Origin: Discostella pseudostelligera
Lineage: Eukaryota; Bacillariophyta; Thalassiosirophyceae; Thalassiosirales; Thalassiosiraceae
Direction of reading: 5' to 3'
NCBI GenBank assembly: GCA_036940085.1
Contig: JALLBK010000539.1
Span: 1-35,279 of the forward strand
DNA length: 35,279 nt
Of the stretch, positions 1-9,245 are shown in pieces; position 1 is the first letter of the stretch, and each line of letters begins with the position of its first letter. Under the pieces are notes generated by a model. The model was not told the origin of the DNA. It made no database searches and saw only the letters and a list, made by a program, of their open reading frames with translations. A program made the position numbers and the translations under genes.

Positions 1-54
<54 letters not shown>

Positions 55-1300
55 ATTCCCATTACTGTGCTCTTACTCCTGTGCTCCTACTACTGCTGCT
101 ACTGCTCCTTCTAGTACTGCTCCTACTGCTGCTCCTACTGCTATTCCACTGCTGCTATTACTGCTCCTACTGCTGCTCCTACTGCTATTCCACTGCTGCT
201 CTCCTACTGCTGCTGCTCCTCCTGTTCCTATGGCTCTTCCTACTACTTCTTCTGCTATTCCACTGATGCCCCTCCTGGTCCTACTACTGCTCACCTACAT
301 CTCTTCCTCGCTACTGCTCCCCTCCTACTGCTGCTCCTACTGCTCCTACTGCACCTGCTCTTCTTCCTTCTGCACCTGGTGTTCCTCCTACTGCTGCCCT
401 AGGAGTAGGAGTCCTACTACTGCTGGTCCTACTGCTGGTCTGCTGATGGTCCTCCTACTGCTATTCCTCTGCTGCTGCTCTGCTCAGCAGCACCAGGCTG
501 GTGATGCTGGATGCCAAGGACCTGGAGTTTTTTTGTGGAGGATTATCAGCAGGATGATGGATGATGAGAAGCAGCAGAACAGCAGAATCATATTACATGA
601 AGATGATGAGGAGGAGTACAATGCTGGGTATGGGTCATGAAGATGATAGGCATCAGGCTGTGGATTTCTCATGTGCTGCTAGGTAGAGGATGCTGAGGAG
701 GAAGAGGAGCAGCAGGATCAGGATATGATGAGCAATAGAGCCTATTGGTTTGGGTTTGCTAGCAATGAGCAGATGCACCAGGACAAGGATCATGGGATAA
801 GGCCACAGGCCACAGGCCACAGTTGAGTTGAGATGTTCAAGAACTTTGCATGCTGAGGAGGAGGACGAGGTGATGAGGAGGGGGTGCAGCAGGTTGAGCA
901 GTGGCAGGAGGAGAGAAATAATAAAGATGTGTTTGTGATGCTGAGAAAGGAGAGAGGGAAAGAGGGTATGGGCTACTAAGTACAACTATGCTACTCCTGG
1001 TATGTGTCGGATGAAGAGGAGTAGGATGACGAGCAGAAGTAGCAGCAGCAGGAGGAGTGATGTTGTGAGATGCAGTGAATGCCAAGGATGAGAGGATGAG
1101 GATGCTGCTGACAAAATGAGTTTGGATAGGATGCAGGATGTGGGGCAGGAGCAGCTTGCGGAAGTGGAGTAGTGGTGGGATTCAAAAAGCTGAGGGTGCT
1201 GCAGGGTATGCTGAATAGCAGGATGAGGAGGATGAGGATGTGGAAGATGAGGATGATTAGAATCAATGACCTCTGAGAGCGGCAACAGTGGATACACCCT
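1..1300. repeat. Low-complexity block: GCTCCT hexamer array, CTG/CCT minisatellite, then GA-rich DNA
   Basis: Positions 1-54 are nine exact copies of GCTCCT, cut by the window edge. Imperfect CTACTGCTGCTCCT-type repeats follow to about 480. Within them a 42-bp stretch at 115-156 recurs exactly at 159-200 (period 44). From about 520 to 1260 the + strand switches to purine-rich DNA (GATGAGGAG, CAGCAGGAG), so the block is pyrimidine-rich then purine-rich on one strand. Stretches of 1-480 read as Ala/Pro/Thr-rich peptide, but the open frame changes repeatedly. This looks like decayed repeat-coding sequence or a plain satellite. The many overlapping open frames have biased, repetitive composition and none is supported as a gene. 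Confidence 0.8.
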
Positions 1301-1466
1301 CGTAGTGCCTGAGAATCGATCTATATGCGGCAGAATAACAATGTCGGAGATAATATATTGTCTGTACCAAGTGAGTTACAGTCGATGTCGATAGTTTGTT
1401 GAAGATCAACGCACACATCATTGGCAATAACGCTATGTAAGATATTTCTGCATTGGAATACTCAGT

Positions 1467-3446
1467 TTACTTTCCACTTTCAGATGAAGGATCATCTCCG
1501 AATCCTTTCAACCGAACTTTGTCCAAACTATGAATATACGCATCAAGACGGTGATGTGCCCATAGACTCTTGCTCACAAGCACATCATTCAGTTGCCACA
1601 GGAGAGCGGCACGTAGAGACTCCCTACTTCCACGTCCACCAATTTCATGTATGCTACTCGAACCACCACCAATCCTACGTGGTCGAACAAGATACACGCT
1701 CCCTGGCACAACCAATGATGCTCCCTTCTTTTCATTGTTGTTGGTGCCTTTCAATCCTGACACTGTCAGAGATACTGCCTCACCCATCCATCCAACGCTC
1801 CGGCCAAGGATGCCCCCCTTGATCGTTCGACGAGCACGATCACACAAATGATTGATCGTTACGTGTGTCGTCCGACATACGATGTCATCGCCATGAATAA
1901 TGCTTGTTATGAAGTCGGATTGTAAATTCGACGATAGACATGGCGGTGGGCCTAGACACAGTGCGGACGTGCGGCCGGAGCCAGAACCAGGGAATTGCTG
2001 TTGCTGTTGTTTCTTGTCTCTGATTCCATATTGTAGACAAGGTAAAGTCCCTTCCATGATACAAGCAGATATTGCCGCAACACCCCCAGCTAAGGAATAA
2101 CCAACAAAGTGTATTGCTGCCTTCTTCGATTGAAAATCAGCCATTGTGCGAGCACTTTTACCCTGTTCGTTCTCGTCTCCATTTCCCGCGTCAGCATTAC
2201 TCTCATCAGACGATTCATTGGCGATGGCAACAGGATCTTCCATGTCCAACAATGGCTGAACAGTCTCGAGTACTTTCCTCGCCATATGATACAACGGTCC
2301 ACAAACGCTTGCACTACTTCCGGAGGAATTGTCCATTTCGTCGGAACGTTTGGCATGCAGTCTCAATCGCTCCGGAGGTTTGTCCAATGTTGAAATAATC
2401 AATGGCAAATCCTTGCTACATCGTGGCGGAGAAGAAGAAGAAGAAGCACGGTGGCTAGGGTGGGAGTCTTCAAAATGATCAGATAAAACAATGAGATATC
2501 TCCCTCTTGGTCTGTTCGTTTTGGTTGCATTCATCTCCGGTATTAATTGAGTAGTAAGATCCCCGTTGACGTAATCCTCCTCCAATTCATCCTTGGTAAA
2601 TGATAGCAAATCATCGACTCCACCATGTTCCCGTCCTGCTCCAACATTATAGGCTTGTTCATAGATGACCAATATTGATATAGCAAGGCGATTGTTGTTT
2701 TGTTGGTTTGATGTATCATCGTCGTCGGAATAAATTGTCGTGTTGAGCACAATTTTCCTACCAGTCCATGGGGCCAACGTTCCCTCATCACCGTTCACAT
2801 TGTGTGCTGATAGGAGAGGATCCAACAAATGATTATCTTCAAGTAATTCGCACAATTCTGCTGCAAATAATGCATCGGCAATACAACCTACCCGAGCGGC
2901 ATTTCGTGACATTCTTCCGGCAACTTTGAGACCACCCAGTCTTGTTTTCTTCTTCTTCTTCGTCTTGTTTCCACTACTACTACTGCCCTCATTATCCTCG
3001 TCCTCTTCTTCTCCATCCGATTCATCATCTTCCTCCTCCTCCTCATCATCGCCAAGCGACGTCGACGACTTGTGTGTCCGCTGATACATTTCGTGTGCTG
3101 TACCATCAATCTTCTTCAGGGCCGCTTGTGTCGATGCTATCGAGCGCAGTGCCTTGGCGATGGTATCAATATCATAATTACTACCAATACTATTGTCTGA
3201 TGAGGATGTAGGTGAAGGGGCATTTAGCCGCTTTTGGATGGAACGAGCTAGTAGGTTATGGACATCTTCCTCGCCGCCGACGACTTTGGCACCCCCTTTC
3301 TTCCTTTTTGTCGCCACCGCCCTCCCCCCAACCCCTACCGCTGCCACAGCCGCAAAACGTCGCGTTGACTTCTTCTGGGCATTCACCATTGGAAGAAGTG
3401 ATGCCGCGAAGATGATGACCGAAGTTAGGATGATTTTCATTTGCAT
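1467..3446 (-). CDS. Secreted class-3 (alpha/beta-hydrolase) lipase
   Basis: This is a single-exon frame of 659 aa. The start at 3446 is chosen because it opens with a clean signal peptide (MQMKIILTSVIIF... ending VNA, about 23 residues). Family features are visible. The nucleophile elbow is G-Y-S-L-A-G-G, with Ser about 451. About 70 residues later comes the lipase-3 signature LGPPPC...SIIHGDDIV carrying the Asp. Near the C-terminus a HHRLDAY-HSLD segment is a likely place for the catalytic His. Such enzymes hydrolyse acylglycerols (diacylglycerol- and fungal-type lipases). A long Asp/Glu/Ser acidic stretch (about residues 135-165) and a Lys run separate the signal from the catalytic half. 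The gene is head-to-head with exportin-7. The frame stays open upstream to 3785, but that part overlaps promoter motifs. A GTAAAC just at the stop might be a donor to one more exon. The class is fairly sure; substrate and cell site are inferred. Confidence 0.8.
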   Translation of the reverse strand: MQMKIILTSVIIFAASLLPMVNAQKKSTRRFAAVAAVGVGGRAVATKRKKGGAKVVGGEEDVHNLLARSIQKRLNAPSPTSSSDNSIGSNYDIDTIAKALRSIASTQAALKKIDGTAHEMYQRTHKSSTSLGDDEEEEEDDESDGEEEDEDNEGSSSSGNKTKKKKKTRLGGLKVAGRMSRNAARVGCIADALFAAELCELLEDNHLLDPLLSAHNVNGDEGTLAPWTGRKIVLNTTIYSDDDDTSNQQNNNRLAISILVIYEQAYNVGAGREHGGVDDLLSFTKDELEEDYVNGDLTTQLIPEMNATKTNRPRGRYLIVLSDHFEDSHPSHRASSSSSPPRCSKDLPLIISTLDKPPERLRLHAKRSDEMDNSSGSSASVCGPLYHMARKVLETVQPLLDMEDPVAIANESSDESNADAGNGDENEQGKSARTMADFQSKKAAIHFVGYSLAGGVAAISACIMEGTLPCLQYGIRDKKQQQQQFPGSGSGRTSALCLGPPPCLSSNLQSDFITSIIHGDDIVCRTTHVTINHLCDRARRTIKGGILGRSVGWMGEAVSLTVSGLKGTNNNEKKGASLVVPGSVYLVRPRRIGGGSSSIHEIGGRGSRESLRAALLWQLNDVLVSKSLWAHHRLDAYIHSLDKVRLKGFGDDPSSESGK

Positions 3447-4019
3447 GGTATGAATGATAAATATAAATGAATTGAAGCTCGAAGCTTGAAGCATAAAGCA
3501 GCGCTCCCGCCATATCTTTTCCTTCTTCCCGCCATAATTTTCGCCAAAATTGTTATCGCCATATCTTTCCTTCCCGCCATTTTCTCCACAATTCGGCAAG
3601 TAAACGACGACGGATGGACGGACCACCCCTAGAACGGGGCATTTACGACGGACAGGCAAACTATGATAATTCTCGTAAGAACCCCTTCTACACATCTGTC
3701 CGTCGTTAGAACCTGGAGAGAGGTGTGGACGCACGGAGACGAAGCAAGGAACAACAAGCAGAAGCAACAACAAGAAGAAGTTCAAGGCGTCGGCTGCACC
3801 TTCAATTCCATCGATAGCGATAAGTAGATTGCCGAAGATTGACGAGCCGAGGAGAATCCCCTCGCGGTCCCGTTAAAGCCACCCGTGCATCATCGGATAG
3901 CATCATCCATCGACCTCGTCAAATAATCGCATTGCCATTCTGGTAGATACAATCTCTTGTCGCCGTCGGTCACCGGTACCTTGCCATCCAGAACTAGCCA
4001 GCCAACAGTCAAATCAACC
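3447..4019. promoter_or_regulatory. Shared divergent promoter (lipase / exportin-7) with GGCGGGA-type elements
   Basis: This 573-bp gap lies between two start codons pointing away from each other. At 3505-3584 there are about five CCCGCCA or TCGCCA cores in one orientation. Two carry the same flank (GCCATATCTTT at 3509-3519 and 3558-3568). Read on the minus strand these are AAAGATATGGCGGGA-like elements close to the E2F/DP consensus. The region around 3590-3785 is an in-frame upstream extension of the lipase frame and otherwise shows nothing definite. Confidence 0.5.
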
Positions 4020-7000
4020 ATGGACGACGCTCAACTCGCCCAAGTCGAATCCCTCTGTGAAACACTCTACCTCGGGAAACCATCCACCTCCACCACCACC
4101 CCATCATCATCTTCGTCATCAACCACCTCGTCTACCAATGCCAATGACAAACACATCATCAGTCGCGAGGAGGCCCAGTCTCGTCTCCTCAGCCTCCAAA
4201 GCTCTGCCTCCTTCATCCCCCAATGCCAATACATTCTCGATCGATCCAAATCCCAATACGCTCTCTTAGTTGCCTCCAACAGCCTCACGGAACTAATCAC
4301 AACACATTGGAATAATTTTACAATCTCCCAACGGATTGATATACGTAATTATGTTCTGGGGTATTTGGCCAATAATGGACCATCCTTACAAGATTTTGTC
4401 ACATTATCTCTCATTCAATTGGTTTGTCGCATTACGAAATTGGGATGGTTTGACGACCCTACCCATCGAGAATTGACCGAAGATGTTACCAAATTTTTAC
4501 AGGCCACTGTGGAGCATTGTATATTGGGTTTGAAGATATTGAATCAATTGGTCGATGAATTGAATATCCCGACCAGTGGGGGGACATTAACACAGCATCG
4601 TAAAACCTCGGTTAGTTTCCGTGATTTGTGTTTGCTCAAGGTATTCCAATTGGGATTGACGACATTGAAGCAATTATCCACACGGGCGATTAGCACTGCC
4701 AATCCAAGGCAGGAGGCGATATTGGGGGAGCAGGCATTGAATTTAACGGTACGATGTTTGAATTTTGATTTTATTGGGACTAATCCTGATGAGAGTGCCG
4801 AGGATGTGGGGACGATTCAGGCTCCGGCCAATTGGCGTCCATTGCTTCAAGATCCGGCGACGACCGAATTACTATTGGAATTTTATGCCAAGACGGATCC
4901 ACCCCGATCGAGTAAGGCCATGGAGGCGGTAATATTGATTTGCTCCGTGCGACGATCGCTCTTCTTATCGGATCGGGATCGTGAGGCATTTTTGGGGAGG
5001 GTGATTGGGGGGATACGTGACTTATTGAAAAATCAGACGGGCTTGCAACATCAAGATAATTATCATCAATTTTGTCGATTATTAGGTCGACTTAAGGCGA
5101 ATTATCAATTGAGTGAATTAGTCAAGACGGAGGGATATATGGAATGGTTGGAATTGGCGGCTAATTTTACCGCCCAGTCCATTCGAAATTGGCAGTACAG
5201 TACGAATTCGATTCATTATCTGCTAGCATTGTGGGGTAGGTTGGTGGCAGCCGTTCCCTATGTGAGACAGGAGACGGGTGCCACGGGTCATGTTCAGGCG
5301 TTGGAAACGCATGTGTTGAATATAGTGGAATGTTATATTGAGAGTATGCTCGGTTCCGTCGAGACCATATTGCGGAGTGAGGGGGGATTGGAAGATCCAC
5401 TCGATGATGATGGATCGCTTATGGAGCAATTGGATCGATTGCCCACACTTTGTCGATTCCAGTACAATTCCGTGGCGAACATCCTCGTGGCGAAGTTCGA
5501 CCCACTGTTGCACAAATATCGTGAGTTGATGACACATTTGATGACTACAAGTACCGAGAGTGCCCCACCCAATATCAGCCAGCAGGTGGCAATATTGGAA
5601 GGACAGCTGACGTGGCTCACATACATTATTGGATCGATTGTGGGAGGACATTGTTGGTCGTCTTCTCAAATTGGGAATGGTGAAGAAACGTTAGATGCGA
5701 GTTTGAGTAAACGCGTATTGCAGTTGGCGCAGGGGATTGATTATCGACTTACGAGTTCCAATGGTGTTGGCAAGGCCGATCCAAAATTGGAGGTGGCGGT
5801 GCTCTATTACTTTCAGAATTTTAGACGAGTGTATATGTTCATGTGGGAACAGGTGTGTATCATCGCTGCTGCACTTGCATTACACTGTCGCTTGGGTGCA
5901 TCTCACTTCATTTCGTTGCCCGATTTGTTCTACTCTGCTCTGCTATGTAGTCAACACCCGGTGGTGGATCTCTGTCAACAATGGGGACAATCAAGCTTGA
6001 ATCAATGCCATCCACGAAGCAAAAAATATATCAGAACATGTTCGAGCACATGGGGATGGGAGATCATACCGACGTAGCCAACCTAATTGTGACAAAAATG
6101 GGAAAGAACCTCAAATTCTGGCCGGAAGAGCACGATATAGTAGCAAAGACACTTGATCTTCTCACCGATATGGCGGGCGGGTATAGCAGTTCCAAGCTCC
6201 TTTTGACACTGTCCACTGTCAAATATCTTGCGAGTCATCACACCCACGAGGAGTTTCCATTTCTCTACGTACCCTCGAATGCTAGACATCGAACAACTTT
6301 CCATGCGATTCTAGTTAGGCTTCTCCTATCTCCCGGAGGAGAAGAAAAACTTGAATTGACATTCGATAATTTCATGGAGCCGATTGTCAAAGTAATGTCA
6401 CAGCTCGGAGCGCTGGACTCCTCCCAGTTGAGGAGCGAGGGGGCGCGTTTGCCATTGATTGGGGTGTTTCGGGACTTGAGAGGCGTTGCTCAGAGTTTGC
6501 ACAATCGACGAACATTTGGAATGCTCTTTGATATACTTGAGCCTCGTCACTCCCCACTGTTTTCGAAGGTTGCTGACTTGTGGTTCGATCAATCTGACGT
6601 TATGATTAGTCTTCTTCGGTTTATGCAAGAATTTTGTCACAATAAGGCCAACCGTGTGAACTTTGATCAAAGCAGCCCCAATGGTATTCTGCTCTTTCGT
6701 TCAACTAGTGATGTGGTGTGTGCCTTTGGCAGAAGAATATTGGCAAATCCTGGCCTAGCAACTGGTGATATTTACAAATCGAGGTACAAGGGCATGTCAA
6801 TTGCACTCAGTGTACTTAACTCCGCGTTGGGAGGGAACTACGTTTGTTTTGGGGTGTTTGCATTATACAATGACCCGGCGCTTGACAACGCATTGGATAT
6901 ATCATTGAAAATGGCGCTTAGCATCCCACTCGAGCACGTAATTGCTTATCCCAAGTTAAGCAAATCGGTGTTCGGTTTCATTGAAATTATCTTCCGAAAT

Positions 7001-7588
7001 CACATTAAAACGACGATGGCGTTGGATACTGTTGTATTCATGCAGTTGATGAATGCTGTGCACGAGGGACTGCAAGCGAGTGATGCCCAGATTAGCTCCA
7101 TGTGTGCGAATAGTATTGATCATTTGGCCACTCTTTACTTTGAGAATTCGGGGAAAGACAAACCCGAGGTGCTCAATCTCAAGAAGGTGAGTGCTCGTTG
7201 ACTGACTTCATTGTATGCTCAGGTGTATATTTGCTAACAAATATCTCGCACACGTTTTCCCGGACCGCAGCACTTGGCAGCACAGCCAAATCTTTTCTCA
7301 AGCTTGACTGCAACCCTCTTCAACTTACTTCTCTTCGGACCACCCCAGAATCACTGGGCGGTCATGCGGCCCATGCTAAGCCTTGTCTTGGCCAGCGAGT
7401 CTAGTTTCACCGCATACAAAGACCACTTGATGAGCACACAGGATGCAGCCAACCAAGCGAAGCTGAATGACGCCTTCAATAAGTTGTTGTCAGATGTCAG
7501 TAGGAGCTTGGAGAGTGCCAATCGCGATCGATTTACGCAGAAGCTTACTGCATTCCGTGTGTCAACACGTGCCTTCCTCACCTTGTAA
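4020..7588 (+). CDS. XPO7: Exportin-7 (RanBP16-type nuclear export receptor)
   Basis: Three exons (4020-5852, 5951-7186, 7271-7588) give 1128 aa; animal exportin-7 is about 1090 aa. Both introns (98 and 84 bp) are phase 0 and GT-AG. Exportin-7 is an importin-beta superfamily HEAT-repeat karyopherin that carries proteins through the nuclear pore with Ran-GTP. Conserved blocks span the whole length. Near the N-terminus are QRIDIRNYVLGYLA, RITKLGWFD and the HRKTSVSFRD region. In exon 2 are the RCRTTF-like segment, the FRDLRGVAQ block and FDQSSPNGILLFR. In exon 3 are the conserved FGPPQNHW and NRDRFTQKLTAFR stretches. A Ser/Thr/Pro-rich insert follows the first 20 residues. ATG 4020 has a good context (ACCATGG). 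If the first intron were retained the frame would close at 6077. The assignment is secure. Confidence 0.95.
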
Positions 7589-7720
7589 TGATGAACTCCT
7601 TCTCTTTTGCATGATAGAGTATGAATGATGCACACATCAAAGGCTTGATTGAAATGATTATCTTATTCGTTGCACAGGGATAAAATAATTAAACTCAATG
7701 GCCGCAACCTATGGGTATTT

Positions 7721-8551
7721 CTAATCTCCCGAGCCAGACATTCTCCCCGCATCTCCACCCCTACTCGCATCATAGTTGATTGCAGCAGCCCTGGCCCTCT
7801 CTTCCGCCGAAATCAATCTATCCACATATTCAAAATTCTTAAAGGTATTCCCAACATGTGACTCTAATGGTTGGATGTGAAAGTGATCAATAATTGTTTT
7901 GAGTAAATGAGGATTGCCAAATTCGCGCTTGGATTTCAGATGTGCCGCAAACGAAGAAGTGGAAAGAGTGGCAGCTGAGTGAGCATCACTGCCGTCACTT
8001 GGTTTCTTTTGCTGAAATCGGTCATGAAGGTGTTCTAACGTTTGGATCAACTGCTGATTTTCCATAGATGCTGCTCCTCCCGTCTTGTACTGCTGTGAAT
8101 GTGTTTGTAACTGTTGAGATAATTTATGACGCAATTTAGTTGTGTAGTCTTTCTGAAAAAGTGTCAAAGAATGATATGGATCATGGTTGGTTGTGTCGGT
8201 CAATAATGTAGGCGGCGGTATTACATCAGGTAGCACATCCTCATTAGGATTATCCCATCGTTTCCGCCGCTTTTTAGTATGTTGGCCATCTGAAGCTGTG
8301 TGTGCTTGTTTATAGTCGTCAGCTCTTTGTCCGGCTTCTTCCCCTTTGGCATTCGGTTGACAACCATATTTTTGCTCACCCTTAAAAACTTGTTTGTTTG
8401 GTGTGAAGATACCACTTTTGTCCTCATCGCTATCATCTCCCGAGTAATGACCAAGGAGGCTGGACACGCCGACTGCTGAGGTATCGACAGGCGAGGGAAC
8501 GACTTGGTCTGAGTTGTCAGAATCAGACCCATATCCGGCAAGTGCATCCAT
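7721..8551 (-). CDS. SAP30BP / HCNGP-family nuclear protein
   Basis: This is a single exon of 276 aa. The start at 8551 (MDALAGYGSDSD) is preferred over an in-frame ATG at 8629, because family members open with a short Ser/Asp-rich segment like this. The protein has a Ser/Asp-rich acidic N-terminus, a KKRRKRWDNP basic motif (likely nuclear signal), a Gln-rich helix and then the HCNGP core. The core is about residues 195-260: FAAHLKSKREFGNP, IIDHFHIQPLESHVGNTF, then an Arg/Ala-rich helix. In animals SAP30BP binds the Sin3 co-repressor and also acts in splicing of short introns. That second role would fit a genome of short introns, but here it is inference. The gene ends 132 bp from the exportin-7 stop (tail-to-tail) and is head-to-head with the glycosyltransferase gene. 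Confidence 0.85.
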   Translation of the reverse strand: MDALAGYGSDSDNSDQVVPSPVDTSAVGVSSLLGHYSGDDSDEDKSGIFTPNKQVFKGEQKYGCQPNAKGEEAGQRADDYKQAHTASDGQHTKKRRKRWDNPNEDVLPDVIPPPTLLTDTTNHDPYHSLTLFQKDYTTKLRHKLSQQLQTHSQQYKTGGAASMENQQLIQTLEHLHDRFQQKKPSDGSDAHSAATLSTSSFAAHLKSKREFGNPHLLKTIIDHFHIQPLESHVGNTFKNFEYVDRLISAEERARAAAINYDASRGGDAGRMSGSGD

Positions 8552-9245
8552 TATCGAAGACGCAGGGATTGCGTTATACTCTCCACTGGCTATGGGAACG
8601 GTTGGACTTGCCGCACGTACTGGTAGCAAAGCTTCGGCGTACTCTAGAGTACTTCAATATTATGGTAGTAGGTTGTACTTTCATGGTCTCCATCTCCATC
8701 GGCGGCGGCGAGCGAGCGACGAGTCAGCGACATAAATTCATAAATTTTGGCGGGAAGCATGTTGACTCGACTGCTCGCTCCGGAGTGGGAGAAAGTTGTG
8801 CATGCAGGAAGTACTGATTCCTATGTGAAATTTAAAATAGAATTTGAAATTTGTGCGTACTGGACCACGTAGGATTCTGTTCGTAGACATGGTAGTAGTT
8901 CCATCAGCACTTCCATTTTGAGAAATGGCGCGCCTGTTTGCGCGCGAAGTGTTTTCGCTCGGCTCTCGCTCCTCCTGCCTTTGCCATTCACCATTCACAA
9001 GCACCATGGCGAGTGGTGGTGATAATTTGCCGCAGTATCATTACGGCAGGCCGCAATCAAAGTCCAATCTACCTATCTCTACTTATCCATCCGGAGGAGA
9101 GAGGTGCCACTGTAGGTAGAGTCGTAACACAATGTGCTGCCCAAATTAGAATCAGCACAGATAACAACAGTCGATGGCACGCATCGACTAATTTCACATT
9201 CAAGAAGTACCGAGTACCGCTACCCGCGACCAATAATTATTAAGC
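8552..9245. promoter_or_regulatory. Divergent promoter region (SAP30BP-like / GT90)
   Basis: This 694-bp intergenic region contains one E2F-like element, TTTTGGCGGGAAGC, at 8745-8758. A GC-rich patch with two CGCGC palindromes (GGCGCGCC and GCGCGC) lies at about 8927-8944. An ATG in good context at 9006 opens a 37-codon frame. A donor at 9116 or 9104 would join it in phase to a weak acceptor ending at 9244, so this stretch may hold a 5' coding exon of the glycosyltransferase. Confidence 0.45.

Noticed and set aside
73..640. Poly-Leu, poly-Ser and Ala/Pro/Thr open frames in the left repeat
   Set aside because: All arise from CTG/CCT or GAG/CAG repeats. Frames change every few dozen bases, and none has a start context, domain or splice pattern supporting a gene.
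653..1297. Overlapping minus-strand frames in the GA-rich half
   Set aside because: Composition-driven and mutually overlapping in three frames, with low-complexity peptides only.
3447..3785. Extending the lipase CDS to 3785
   Set aside because: A clean signal peptide starts at 3446, and the extension runs through promoter elements. It is kept as a finding, not as the CDS start.
5981..7201. A separate gene starting at the ATG near 5981
   Set aside because: It is exon 2 of exportin-7, joined in phase by a 98-bp GT-AG intron and continuous with the family alignment.
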